Below, piece after piece: positions 47,256 to 55,297 of a DNA stretch of 64,000 nt (position 1 is the first letter of the stretch; the number at the start of each line of letters is the position of its first letter). The position numbers and the translations under genes were made by a program. Under the pieces are notes generated by a model that saw only the letters and a list, made by a program, of their open reading frames with translations, did not search any database and was not told where the DNA came from. Origin of the DNA: Pontibacter indicus (GTDB taxonomy: Bacteria; Bacteroidota; Bacteroidia; Cytophagales; Hymenobacteraceae); contig NZ_FTPP01000003.1 of assembly GCF_900156345.1 (NCBI RefSeq), positions 1 through 64,000 of the forward strand, in the 5' to 3' direction.

Positions 47256-48851
47256 ATGAAGACACAATCTTTTTGGGAGGCCACTACTCCCCAGCGTCCT
47301 GATTACCCCACTCTGGAAGGTAACCTGCAAGTAGATGTAGCCATTATTGGCGGCGGTATAACTGGCATTACGGCGGCGCACCAACTTGCCAGGGCAGGCA
47401 AACGTGTCGCCGTGCTGGAGGCCCGCAGAGTGGGAGGCGGCACTACCGGCTGGTCTACCGGTAATCTGTATGTGCCCGTGGGCCCTTATTTCCATAATAT
47501 TGCCAGCACCCGAAGCCAGGAGGTGGCTAACACCGTGGCGCAGGCGAGGTTTTCAGCTCTGAACTTTATTGAGGAGCATACCCGGAAGTATAGCATCGAC
47601 TGCCATTTCGCGCGGCGCCCCTGGTACTTCTTCACGCAGGAGGAAGACATGACCTCTCTCGTTGAGAAAGAAGCAGAGGCACTGCAACAGGCCGGGATGC
47701 CCGCTGAATTTGTGACGCAGGTTCCCGGACTCAGGTATGAGAGCGTAAAGCGGGCCGTCCACATGGATGGCCAGGCGCGCATCCACCCGCTGCGGTACGT
47801 GTTGGGGCTGGCAGGTGGGGTCACGCAGCTGGGTGGCCAGATCTATGAGCACACCACCGTACTGGACCTCAAGGAGGAGGAAGACCACTGCCTGCTGAGA
47901 ACCACACAGGGCACGGTAACCTGTCAGCAGATGATCATTGCTACGCACATTCCCATCGGCATCCATACCGTGCAGACTGTGGCCGCCCCCTACCGAAGCT
48001 ATGTGGTGGCCATGCGCCTCAAATCGGGTGCTTACCCGGATGCCTACTACTGGCACAACGACAAGACGCACCACGCCATCACCACCCATAGCACCGACTC
48101 CATGGAGCTGGACATGCTCATGATCGCCGGCAATCACCACAAAACCGGACAGGCCTCGCACCAGGAGTACCAGCATTATTTTGACGAGTTGGAATCCTAC
48201 GCCCGGCAGCATTTTGATGTCGCCTCGGTAGAATTCAGGTGGTCGGCCCAGCACTACCGCTCTGGTGACGGCGTGCCTTATATTGGCCTTACACACAAGG
48301 GGGCCAAGCGCACTTACATTGCCACCGGTTTCTACGCCGATGGGCTCGTCTACGGCACCGTGGCTGGTATTCAGTTAGCAGATACCATAGCTGGGGAAGG
48401 AAGCGCCTGGCTGGAGGCTTTTGACGCGACCCGAGGCACCAATCTGTCCACTGTCGGAGAGTTTATCAAAGAAAACACCAACGTGGCAGCGCAATACCTC
48501 AAAGACATACCAGCCGGTCAGGTCAGCCATTTCGATGACATCGGGCTGGGCGAGGGAAAAACCATAGAAGTAGATTCAGAGAAACTGGCCGTGTACCGTG
48601 ACGCGCAGAGCCAGCTGCATATCTGCTCTGCGGTCTGCACGCACATGAAGTGCATTGTGAACTGGAACAACGCCGAAAAGACCTGGGACTGTCCCTGCCA
48701 TGGAAGCCGCTTTATGATCGACGGCAGCGTGATCGAAGGCCCTGCCATTCTCAACCTGGAACGAAAGTCGATCGACCCCACAACCGGTCACTTGCTCCAC
48801 ACAGGAGGCAAGACTTCAGGCGAACGCGAAATCAACAACCCGATCACTTAA
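47256..48851 (+). CDS. FAD-dependent oxidoreductase with C-terminal Rieske domain
   Basis: A 531-residue fusion. The N-terminal DAO-type FAD domain has VDVAIIGGGITGITAAHQL (dinucleotide fold, about residues 27-45) and LEARRVGGGTTG. The C-terminal Rieske domain has the cluster-binding Cys-x-His (VCTHMKC) followed by 15 residues and Cys-x-x-His (CPCHGSRF), a standard 2Fe-2S site. Such fusions occur in many bacteria, but their substrates are mostly unknown; glycine-oxidase-like chemistry is possible. No signal peptide is visible, so it should be cytoplasmic. A four-helix membrane protein gene follows 12 bases later. Confidence 0.9.
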   Translation: MKTQSFWEATTPQRPDYPTLEGNLQVDVAIIGGGITGITAAHQLARAGKRVAVLEARRVGGGTTGWSTGNLYVPVGPYFHNIASTRSQEVANTVAQARFSALNFIEEHTRKYSIDCHFARRPWYFFTQEEDMTSLVEKEAEALQQAGMPAEFVTQVPGLRYESVKRAVHMDGQARIHPLRYVLGLAGGVTQLGGQIYEHTTVLDLKEEEDHCLLRTTQGTVTCQQMIIATHIPIGIHTVQTVAAPYRSYVVAMRLKSGAYPDAYYWHNDKTHHAITTHSTDSMELDMLMIAGNHHKTGQASHQEYQHYFDELESYARQHFDVASVEFRWSAQHYRSGDGVPYIGLTHKGAKRTYIATGFYADGLVYGTVAGIQLADTIAGEGSAWLEAFDATRGTNLSTVGEFIKENTNVAAQYLKDIPAGQVSHFDDIGLGEGKTIEVDSEKLAVYRDAQSQLHICSAVCTHMKCIVNWNNAEKTWDCPCHGSRFMIDGSVIEGPAILNLERKSIDPTTGHLLHTGGKTSGEREINNPIT

Positions 48852-48863
48852 ATCCTGTCAGCT

Positions 48864-49208
48864 ATGAATCTGATCTATACTGCTATTGGTTTTTTCGCGC
48901 TGGCCGCCTTGCTGGGCATGTACCTTCTCACCTTCGTGCTACGGGGCAAGGAGACGCCCAAGGCCATTGTCTTTTCCCATGGACCGCTGGCGGTTCTAGG
49001 CGTGGTTTTGCTGATCATTTACATTGCTAGAGGAGGCCCCAACCCTTGGGAGAGCCTGGTGTTGTTTGTGCTGGCTGCGCTGGGAGGCCTCTACATGGTT
49101 TCCCGGGACTTGACCGGACGGCCCATACCCAAAGCACTGGCCGTCGGGCACGGGCTACTGGCAGTGGGTGGCTTTGTGCTGCTGTTGGTATTCGCGTTTG
49201 GGAACTAG
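48864..49208 (+). CDS. Four-helix membrane protein, partner of the FAD-Rieske gene
   Basis: A 114-residue hydrophobic protein with four predicted helices arranged as two similar halves: each has a helix with Gly-rich Ala-Leu-Leu-Gly/Ala-Leu-Gly-Gly, a basic Lys-Pro-Lys or Pro-Lys-Ala turn, and a His-Gly-(Pro/Leu)-Leu-Ala-Val pair. The repeated His-Gly-x-Leu-Ala-Val motif (FSHGPLAVLG and VGHGLLAVGG) at the start of helices 2 and 4 could bind a haem or quinone, but that is an inference. It lies 12 bases behind the oxidoreductase gene and is likely co-transcribed. The pair is closed by a terminator. Confidence 0.75.
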   Translation: MNLIYTAIGFFALAALLGMYLLTFVLRGKETPKAIVFSHGPLAVLGVVLLIIYIARGGPNPWESLVLFVLAALGGLYMVSRDLTGRPIPKALAVGHGLLAVGGFVLLLVFAFGN

Positions 49209-49318
49209 GTAGGAAGCGGTTATAGTCGTACATTAGTCGGGGCTTTCTACCGGAGAAAGTTTTTCTCTGCTCCAGCTATACCTGCCTTTTGAATAAAAGA
49301 CTCACAAAATGAATAAAT

Positions 49319-49353
49319 AAGGGCCTGCAGGTTATTCTCCTGCAGGCCCTTTA
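49319..49353 (+). terminator. Terminator of the FAD-Rieske operon
   Basis: Arms aagggcctgcagg and cctgcaggccctt around a short loop, then TTATG. Confidence 0.82.
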
Positions 49354-49442
49354 TGTTTTCCGATGGCCATGTTAATGATCCGTTTTAATTTCAACCACAG
49401 GGATTCAGGAGGCTTTGATCTTCTCTGTGATTCCACTGGGCA

Positions 49443-49477
49443 TAAAAAAAGCTCCACCTGTTAAGATGAAGCTTTTC
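49443..49477 (-). terminator. Terminator of the tRNA-Lys pair
   Basis: On the minus strand aaaagct...agctttttttatg: a 7-base stem with a T run, directly after tRNA-Lys copy 2. Confidence 0.7.
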
Positions 49478-49482
49478 ATTTG

Positions 49483-49555
49483 TGATCCCGCTGGGATTCG
49501 AACCCAGGACCCATACATTAAAAGTGTATTGCTCTACCAGCTGAGCTACAGAATC
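49483..49555 (-). tRNA. tRNA-Lys (TTT anticodon), copy 2
   Basis: Identical in all 73 bases to the copy at 43189-43261. Second gene of a tandem pair transcribed leftwards from the promoter at 49733-49763. Confidence 0.97.
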
Positions 49556-49613
49556 GGTACTATTTTAAGTCGGTAAAAAATCCCCACTACCAAAGTAGCG
49601 AGGATGAATTTTG

Positions 49614-49686
49614 TGATCCCGCTGGGATTCGAACCCAGGACCCATACATTAAAAGTGTATTGCTCTACCAGCTGAGCTACAGAATC
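49614..49686 (-). tRNA. tRNA-Lys (TTT anticodon), copy 3
   Basis: Identical to copies 1 and 2. First gene of the tandem pair; the spacer to copy 2 is 58 bases and holds a weak ccactac/gtag hairpin. Confidence 0.97.
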
Positions 49687-49732
49687 TTTTTACTAACTTG
49701 CATTCCTAAGGGCGTTCCCCTTAATTGCGTTG

Positions 49733-49763
49733 CAAAAGTAATAGCTATCTGTTTAAATGCAAA
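49733..49763 (-). promoter_or_regulatory. Consensus promoter of the tandem tRNA-Lys pair
   Basis: Minus strand TTTG (49760-49763), exactly 19 bases, then TACTTTTG (49733-49740). The -33 box and spacer overlap the start codon (49757-49759) of the divergent TPR-SH3 gene. Confidence 0.9.
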
Positions 49764-50494
49764 ATCTTTGGTTCAAATTCTCTGGTTTTTTGCTCCTTTT
49801 TTTGGCGCTGAACACCGAACCAGTTTATAGTCAGACAGATAATAAAGCTCTTTCGAAGGCCGATTCGCTCTTCAACAACCTGCAGTATACCGAGGCTTTC
49901 ACGCTCTACGATTCGTTGCTGCAGCGCGAGCAGGTATACACGCCACAGATGCTCCTCAAGATGGCCTACATCAAGGAAAGCGCGCGCGACTACACCGGGG
50001 CCATGTATCACCTGCACCTTTTCTACAAAAAACAACCCAGTCGTTCGGTGCTGAAGAAAATGGAGGAACTCGGGCAGACACACCGCCTGAGTGGTTATGA
50101 ATACAACGACCTGCAGTTCTTCAAGACCCAGTTCAGCAAACACTACATGCGCATCCTGGAGCTCATGTTACTTATTGCTGTTATCACGGTCACGGTTATG
50201 TTTGTGAGCTGGCGCAAAGGGCATCGGTTCAGAAAATCATTTAAGGTGGGGTTTACGCTATACCTGCTCTTCATCCTTTACTACATCAACTTCCTCAACC
50301 TGGGCGACGAGGGCATCATCCGTAATGATCAGGTAGCGATTATGTCTGCCCCTTCGGCAGGTGCAACCTGGCTGGCCACCGTATCGCAGGGTCACAAAGT
50401 GCGCATCACTGGCGAGCAGGACATCTGGTACGAGATCCGGTGGAAGGGCGAGAAAGCCTTTGTGCGCAAACACAACCTGCTAGAGCTGCCCTAG
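49757..50494 (+). CDS. TPR-SH3 membrane protein (BatE-like)
   Basis: A 245-residue protein with a signal peptide or signal anchor (residues 8-24), TPR-like helices (about 30-110), two membrane helices (about 134-152 and 163-180) and a C-terminal SH3-like domain (about 190-245, starting at NDQVAIMSAPSAG). The order TPR, membrane, SH3 matches BatE proteins of Bacteroidota aerotolerance (bat) operons, but the usual MoxR and von Willebrand neighbours are absent, so the name is only by architecture. Its start codon lies within the divergent tRNA-Lys promoter. Confidence 0.78.
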   Translation: MQNLWFKFSGFLLLFLALNTEPVYSQTDNKALSKADSLFNNLQYTEAFTLYDSLLQREQVYTPQMLLKMAYIKESARDYTGAMYHLHLFYKKQPSRSVLKKMEELGQTHRLSGYEYNDLQFFKTQFSKHYMRILELMLLIAVITVTVMFVSWRKGHRFRKSFKVGFTLYLLFILYYINFLNLGDEGIIRNDQVAIMSAPSAGATWLATVSQGHKVRITGEQDIWYEIRWKGEKAFVRKHNLLELP

Positions 50495-50501
50495 TGTTTT
50501 T

Positions 50502-50632
50502 GCGACACACGTATCACGTAGCAAGTAGCACGATGCCTTCAGGGTATACTTGAAAAAGGACTGTTTGACAAAAGGCCTCCCTCAGCTATACCTGTGTAAA
50601 GTCCTTTGTCCTTTGTCAAACAGTCCTTTGTC
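50502..50632. repeat. Family B repeat, copy 3
   Basis: Left arm tgcgacacacgtatcacgta then gcaagtagcacgatgcc. The core is an inverted repeat: ggactgtttgacaaaagg and cctttgtcaaacagtcc (about 17 matching bases). The right outer arm is missing; the SDR stop codon follows. Confidence 0.75.
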
Positions 50633-51441
50633 TATTTTTTCAACGGTGAGTCCTTCTCCTTCGCCATCACGTTGTACACCAGCTTATCGGCCAGGCTAGG
50701 GAAGAGTTTGTTCACCCATACCGCCATTTTGCCTTGGGTGGTCATCACGAGGTCACGCTTGCGTTTGATAGTGGCCTGCAGGATGCGGTCGGCTACTTCT
50801 TCGGCACTCATCATTTTCTGTTCGTCGCGCGGGGTTTCCCCCTGCTGCTGCCCATCGGCGGCAAGGGCAGTATTGCGGATGTTGGAGGCCGTGAAGCCCG
50901 GGCAGGCGATGAGCACGTGCACGCCGGAATGCAGCAGCTCCGTGCGCAGCGTTTCCAGGAAGCCGTGCATGGCAAACTTCGAAGCGGAGTAACCAGTGCG
51001 GGCGGGCAAACCGCGGTAACCGGCAATAGAGGAAATACCGATGATAGAGCCTTTCGCGGCCTGTATGTAAGGCAAGGCAAACTTGGTGCTGTACACCGTG
51101 CCCCAGAAATTGATGTCCATTACTTTGCGCAGCACATCCAGGTCGAGGTCTTGGAAAAGGGCGCGCATTGAGATGCCGGCATTGTTGATCAGCACATCCA
51201 GTTTGCCATACCTGTTTACTGTTTCAGCCACCATGCGCTCACAATCAGCTTCCACACTCACGTCGGCGTTGATGGCCAGGTTGTCTATACCTGCCGCCGC
51301 CAGTTCCTGCGCCGTCTGGTCAAGGTTCTGTTGGTTGCGGCCGGAATAGGCCACCTTCGCTCCTGCCCTTCCGAAGGCAAACACCAGCGCCTTGCCTATA
51401 CCTGATGTACCGCCCGTTACGAGCACCACTTTATTTTTCAT
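50632..51441 (-). CDS. Short-chain dehydrogenase/reductase
   Basis: A 269-residue NAD(P)H-dependent oxidoreductase. The cofactor motif is VTGGTSGIGKA (about residues 8-18) and Arg at about residue 35 (YSGRNQ) suggests NADPH. The catalytic residues are in GISSIAGYRG (Ser) and YSASK (Tyr and Lys, about residues 154-158). The C-terminal 60 residues are longer than the core and end in a basic tail (KEKDSPLKK), a feature of some membrane-associated SDRs. Substrate unknown. The stop borders a family B repeat. Confidence 0.9.
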   Translation of the reverse strand: MKNKVVLVTGGTSGIGKALVFAFGRAGAKVAYSGRNQQNLDQTAQELAAAGIDNLAINADVSVEADCERMVAETVNRYGKLDVLINNAGISMRALFQDLDLDVLRKVMDINFWGTVYSTKFALPYIQAAKGSIIGISSIAGYRGLPARTGYSASKFAMHGFLETLRTELLHSGVHVLIACPGFTASNIRNTALAADGQQQGETPRDEQKMMSAEEVADRILQATIKRKRDLVMTTQGKMAVWVNKLFPSLADKLVYNVMAKEKDSPLKK

Positions 51442-51602
51442 CTTTATTAAATCATCTTATACCTTGCCCACCTCTATTGGCGGACAACTTATGAAGGCTC
51501 CCCGAACGTTGCAGGAGCCAAATGCAAAACTACTATTTCTGCGTTAAATATCGTTCAGGAATTCCGCGACGGGCATGCTACGCCTATACCTTAGATTTTG
51601 CG

Positions 51603-51610
51603 TACCTTTG
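51603..51610 (+). promoter_or_regulatory. Possible -7 box for thiL
   Basis: TACCTTTG (TAnnTTTG), 21 bases before the thiL start codon. No -33 TTTG is found, so it is tentative. Confidence 0.5.
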
Positions 51611-51631
51611 TAGGTATAAAATTGAAACAAG

Positions 51632-52657
51632 ATGACTAACTATACCTCACTTAGCGAGTTAGGAGAATTTGGCCTGATCAGGCGCCTTAAGGAAAAGATC
51701 GAGCTTACGCAGCCTTCCACCATCAAAGGCATCGGCGACGACGCTGCCATTCTGGAGCCGGGCGAGAAACAGATCGTAGTGACGAGCGACATGCTGCTGG
51801 AGGGCGTTCACTTCGACCTTACGTTCTGCCCGTTGAAGCACCTGGGCTACAAAGCGGTGGCCGTGAACGTGTCGGATATTGCCGCGATGTATGCCAAGCC
51901 GACCCAGATCACGGTGAACATCGCGTTGGGTGCCAAGTATACCGTGGAAGCTGTAGAGGAACTTTATGAAGGGATGCGCCTGGCCTGTGAGAACTACAAC
52001 GTAGACCTGGTGGGTGGCGACACCACTTCTTCCCGCACTGGCCTGGTGATCAGCATTACGGCAATCGGCGAGGTGGCTAAAGGCGAAGCGGTGCTGCGCA
52101 GTGGTGCCAAAGAAAACGACCTGATCTGCGTGACCGGCGACCTGGGTGCCGCCTACCTCGGCCTGCAAATATTGGAACGCGAAAAGCAGGCCTTTATGGC
52201 AGATCCGGAAATGCAGCCGCAACTGGAAGACAAGCAGTACATCGTGGGTCGTCAGCTGCGCCCTGAGGCCCGTATGGATGTGATCCACGACATGAAGGAG
52301 CGTGACATCAAGCCAACTGCCATGATCGACGTGTCGGATGGACTGGCATCAGAGCTGTTCCATATCTGCGCGCAGTCCGGTGTAGGCGCGACGATCTACA
52401 AAGACAACCTGCCCGTGGATGAGCAGACACTGGAGGCGGCCATGGAGTTCAAGCTTGACCCGATCACCTGCATCCTCAATGGCGGCGAAGATTACGAGCT
52501 CCTCTTCACAGTGCCGCTCTCAGACTACGATAAAGTAAAGAACCACCCCGACATCAGCATCATCGGCAAAATCACCGACAAGAGCGAAGGCATCAACCTG
52601 GCCAACAAACACGGACAGTCCTTCCCGTTGCAGGCCCAGGGTTGGCAGCATTTTTAA
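51632..52657 (+). CDS. thiL: Thiamine-monophosphate kinase
   Basis: Phosphorylates thiamine phosphate to thiamine diphosphate, the last step of cofactor synthesis and the cofactor needed by the transketolase encoded in this window. The 341 residues show the PurM-like fold: IKGIGDDAAIL (Mg-ATP Asp pair, about residues 32-42), TSDMLLEGVHFD, the hydrophobic NVSDIAAM segment, and LVGGDTTSSR. It begins with ELGEFGLIRRL, typical for ThiL. No other thi genes or TPP riboswitch are seen nearby. Family B repeat sequence follows the stop. Confidence 0.95.
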   Translation: MTNYTSLSELGEFGLIRRLKEKIELTQPSTIKGIGDDAAILEPGEKQIVVTSDMLLEGVHFDLTFCPLKHLGYKAVAVNVSDIAAMYAKPTQITVNIALGAKYTVEAVEELYEGMRLACENYNVDLVGGDTTSSRTGLVISITAIGEVAKGEAVLRSGAKENDLICVTGDLGAAYLGLQILEREKQAFMADPEMQPQLEDKQYIVGRQLRPEARMDVIHDMKERDIKPTAMIDVSDGLASELFHICAQSGVGATIYKDNLPVDEQTLEAAMEFKLDPITCILNGGEDYELLFTVPLSDYDKVKNHPDISIIGKITDKSEGINLANKHGQSFPLQAQGWQHF

Positions 52658-52660
52658 AAT

Positions 52661-52765
52661 TACGTAGCACGTATCAAGATTTTCTTCAGCAAGATCACAA
52701 ATGAAAAAGGAAAGCTGCTTAGCTTTCCTTTTTCATTTAATATGAAGTCGTGATACTTGATACCA
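52661..52765. repeat. Family B repeat, copy 4, enclosing a terminator
   Basis: Left arm acgtagcacgtatcaaga, right arm agtcgtgatacttgatacc. The interior is a perfect hairpin: aaatgaaaaaggaaagct (52700-52717 region), loop gctt, and its full complement. It probably works as a bidirectional terminator for thiL and the convergent small gene. Confidence 0.8.
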
Positions 52766-52782
52766 AAACTTGATGCGCAAGT

Positions 52783-53154
52783 TTAATCCTCCGGATAAGG
52801 TATAAACACGAAGTTGGTGAAGTTTTCGCCGTCCACTACAAAGAGGCAGCAGAACTCGTCCGGGTCTTTGTAGGCGGCCTGAAAATCTTCTATTTTCTCT
52901 GCATCTACCAGGCGGTGTTTGATGAAGTCTTCCAGGTATGAGGCGTACACGTGCCACTCCAGGGCCAGCTCTTCTTTTGCCAGCAACAAACCTCCGATCG
53001 GCACCTCTGTTCGGGCGAAAATGAAAATCGGGTATTTGGAAATATCGCGCTTGCGCACCTGGTACGATGCCTCACGCAAGGTCTCGGCCACCACCACAAA
53101 GTCCTTGGAGATGGTGCCCAGGTATTTACCGTTCAGTTCTGGATCGTTTTGCAT
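52783..53154 (-). CDS. Hypothetical protein
   Basis: 123 residues from the ATG at 53154; nine further codons upstream lie in the family B repeat and are probably not used. A soluble alpha/beta protein with YLGTISKDFVVVAETLREASYQVRKRDISKYPIFIFAR and a C-terminal FCCLFVVDGENFTNFVFIPYPED. Several Bacteroidota carry similar short proteins of unknown function next to rlmD or thiL, as I recall. It lies between thiL and rlmD with palindromic repeats on both sides. Confidence 0.75.
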   Translation of the reverse strand: MQNDPELNGKYLGTISKDFVVVAETLREASYQVRKRDISKYPIFIFARTEVPIGGLLLAKEELALEWHVYASYLEDFIKHRLVDAEKIEDFQAAYKDPDEFCCLFVVDGENFTNFVFIPYPED

Positions 53155-53162
53155 ATTTCTAT

Positions 53163-53342
53163 TTTGCGTAGCACGACACACGTATCACGTAGCACGACTT
53201 CTCCCGGACAAAGGAAAATAGACATTGTGACAAAAGACTTTCGCCTACAGGTATAGCCGACAAAAACCTTTTGTCCTTTGTCAAATTAACTTTTGTTTAT
53301 CTTTCCAGAAGTCGTGATACTTGATACCTGCTACGTGATACG
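53163..53342. repeat. Family B repeat, copy 5 (with inner core)
   Basis: Left arm cgtagcacgacacacgtatc then acgtagcacgac; right arm gtcgtgatacttgatacctg then ctacgtgatacg. The interior has gacaaagga, gacaaaagac and the opposed ccttttgtcctttgtcaa. The right arm includes the last codons and stop of rlmD (53331-53345). Confidence 0.8.
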
Positions 53343-54749
53343 TTTATTTAACAATACAATATTCTCAACGTGGTGCGTCTGCGGGAACATGTCTACCGGC
53401 TGCACGCGCGCTACGTCATACTTCTCAGAAAGGAGCTCCAGGTCGCGGGCCTGTGTAGCCGGATTGCAGCTCACGTACACGATGCGGTCAGGGTGCACCT
53501 GCAATAGCTTGGCCACTACCTTCTCATCCATACCTGCTCTTGGGGGGTCAGTGATCACCACATCCGGTCTACCATGGCGCTCGATCAGTTCATCAGAAAG
53601 GATGTCTTTCATATCACCGGCATAGAAAGTAGTGTTGGTGATATTGTTGATCTGTGAATTGATCTTGGCGTCTTCGATGGCACTCGGCACATACTCAATT
53701 CCAATCACCTCGCGGCACTGACGGGCCACAAAGTTGGCAATCGTACCGGCCCCGGTATAGAGATCGTACACCAACTCATTTCCGGTCAGTCCGGCAAACT
53801 CGCGGGTGAGTTTATAAAGCTCGTATGCCTGATCGCCATTGGTTTGGTAGAAGGATTTAGGCCCTACCCGGAAGCGTATACCTTCCATTTCTTCATGAAT
53901 GTAGGGCAAACCTTTGTAGCAAATCACTGGCAGGTCGTGGAAAGTCTCGTTGCCTTTGCCGTTCACTACATAATGCAGCGAAGTAATCTGCGGAAATTCT
54001 GCCGCCAGATGGTTCAGTATACCTGTCAGGGCTTCCTGGTCGTCGTGGTATACCTGCAGGATCACCATCAGTTCGCCTGTGTTGGCAGTCCGGATGATCA
54101 GATTACGCAACCAGCCCGTCATGCGGAGTTTGTCAAAAAACACCAGGTTGTTGGCCCGGGCATAGTCGCGCACGGCCAGTCGGATGCTGTTGGACGGCTC
54201 CGGCTGCAGGTAGCAGTTCTGGATGTCGAGGATCTTGTCGAAGCGGCCCGGCATGTGGAAACCCAGCGCCCGGCGCTCGTGCTCCTCCCCTGACTTGATC
54301 TGCTCGTTTGTCAGCCAGCCGTAGTTGGAGAACGTGAACTCCAGTTTATTGCGGTAGAACTTGTCTTTGGCAGAGCCCAGAATCGGGTCGAAGGGCGGAA
54401 GCGCCACCTTCCCGATGCGCTCCAGGTTGTCCTGCACCTGCTTCTGCTTGTAGAACAGCTGCGTGTCATAGCCAATGTGCTGCCACTTGCAACCGCCGCA
54501 GGTGCCGAAGTGCTCGCAGAAAGGCTGCACACGCACATCGGAGTAGCTGTGGAATCGCACTGCCTCGGCCTCCATGAAACTCTTCTTCTTGCGAGTCACA
54601 CGTAGGTCTACCACGTCGCCGGGGGCCACGCCGCCCACAAAAACCACCATATTGTCATGGCGCGCCAGGCACTTGCCTTCCGCCACCATCTCCTCGATCA
54701 GGATGTGCTCGAGTATCTCGAAACTTGTCTTCTTCTTTTGCTTTCTCAC
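53331..54749 (-). CDS. rlmD: 23S rRNA (uracil-5-)-methyltransferase, RlmD family
   Basis: A 472-residue AdoMet-dependent RNA methyltransferase of the TrmA/RlmD family. An N-terminal TRAM domain (about residues 10-65) is followed by the Cys cluster CEHFGTCGGC, which with an earlier or later Cys binds 4Fe-4S. The catalytic core has LVYDLYTGAGTIANF, ITDPPRAGM and the nucleophile region VSCNPATQARD. The start is GTG at 54749 with a TAATTTTG box (minus strand, 54757-54764) so near that the transcript would be almost leaderless; ATG at codon 21 is an alternative. The last codons and stop come from a family B repeat. Exact target uridine (747 or 1939) is not determined. Confidence 0.92.
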   Translation of the reverse strand: MRKQKKKTSFEILEHILIEEMVAEGKCLARHDNMVVFVGGVAPGDVVDLRVTRKKKSFMEAEAVRFHSYSDVRVQPFCEHFGTCGGCKWQHIGYDTQLFYKQKQVQDNLERIGKVALPPFDPILGSAKDKFYRNKLEFTFSNYGWLTNEQIKSGEEHERRALGFHMPGRFDKILDIQNCYLQPEPSNSIRLAVRDYARANNLVFFDKLRMTGWLRNLIIRTANTGELMVILQVYHDDQEALTGILNHLAAEFPQITSLHYVVNGKGNETFHDLPVICYKGLPYIHEEMEGIRFRVGPKSFYQTNGDQAYELYKLTREFAGLTGNELVYDLYTGAGTIANFVARQCREVIGIEYVPSAIEDAKINSQINNITNTTFYAGDMKDILSDELIERHGRPDVVITDPPRAGMDEKVVAKLLQVHPDRIVYVSCNPATQARDLELLSEKYDVARVQPVDMFPQTHHVENIVLLNKRIT

Positions 54750-54923
54750 AGTCCTGCAAAATTAACTAAAAATCGGGAGATGTAGGAAGTGGGAGCTGTT
54801 TAACTCAAATGATGCAACTTTATAAAGCATTTCCCATCTCTTTTTATCTAAGAAGTAAAGCCAGGATAATCAAAAATCAGGTATAGCACTTTTGCACTGC
54901 CCAGAACAGCGAGTGAAATGGCG

Positions 54924-55232
54924 GAATCTTTATATAGGGCACCTACCCCAAGGATTTGCAGGATGCTAGTGCACGATTAACACACCCCTGCCCCTCTCAA
55001 GAGGGAAATTCCTGCTACTGCCAGTTTGTAGGTTTAGCTTTGTAGTTACAGCAGTTCTATCGCTATGCCGGGTCGAACCACCCTACCCCTACTTGTCCAA
55101 GGCGGGGAGCCTGTTCCTTCCTTTTGACAGGTATAAGCTTCGTTGTCTAAGCTACAAACCACATAGCCCATACATAGCTCTGGCACGCATTGCCAGGTAA
55201 CTTGCACGTAACCTATGAAACAAACTCTATTA
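54924..55232. repeat. Family A intergenic repeat, copy 3 (left part)
   Basis: Starts aatctttatatagggc-cctacccca and continues with the same ordered blocks as copies 1 and 2 (gtgca-gattaaca, ctgccagtt, aggtataagc, ctggcacgcattg, cttgcacg, atgaaacaaa), then stops where the others continue. No gene is seen between 54750 and 55297. Confidence 0.72.
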
Positions 55233-55242
55233 AGTAAGACAT

Positions 55243-55279
55243 AAAAAAGGCCGTCCCCTTTCTGGAAACAGCCTTTTAA
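55243..55279 (-). terminator. Terminator of the catalase gene
   Basis: Short arms aaaaggc and gcctttt around ccgtcccctttctggaaaca; on the minus strand the stem is followed by TTTTT. Moderate strength. Confidence 0.65.
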
Positions 55280-55297
55280 ACCTAAACAAAAATCGTT

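Noticed and set aside
51541..51631. TPP riboswitch before thiL
   Set aside because: The leader is about 20 bases from the likely promoter and lacks the conserved CUGAGA and GGAUAA-type elements.
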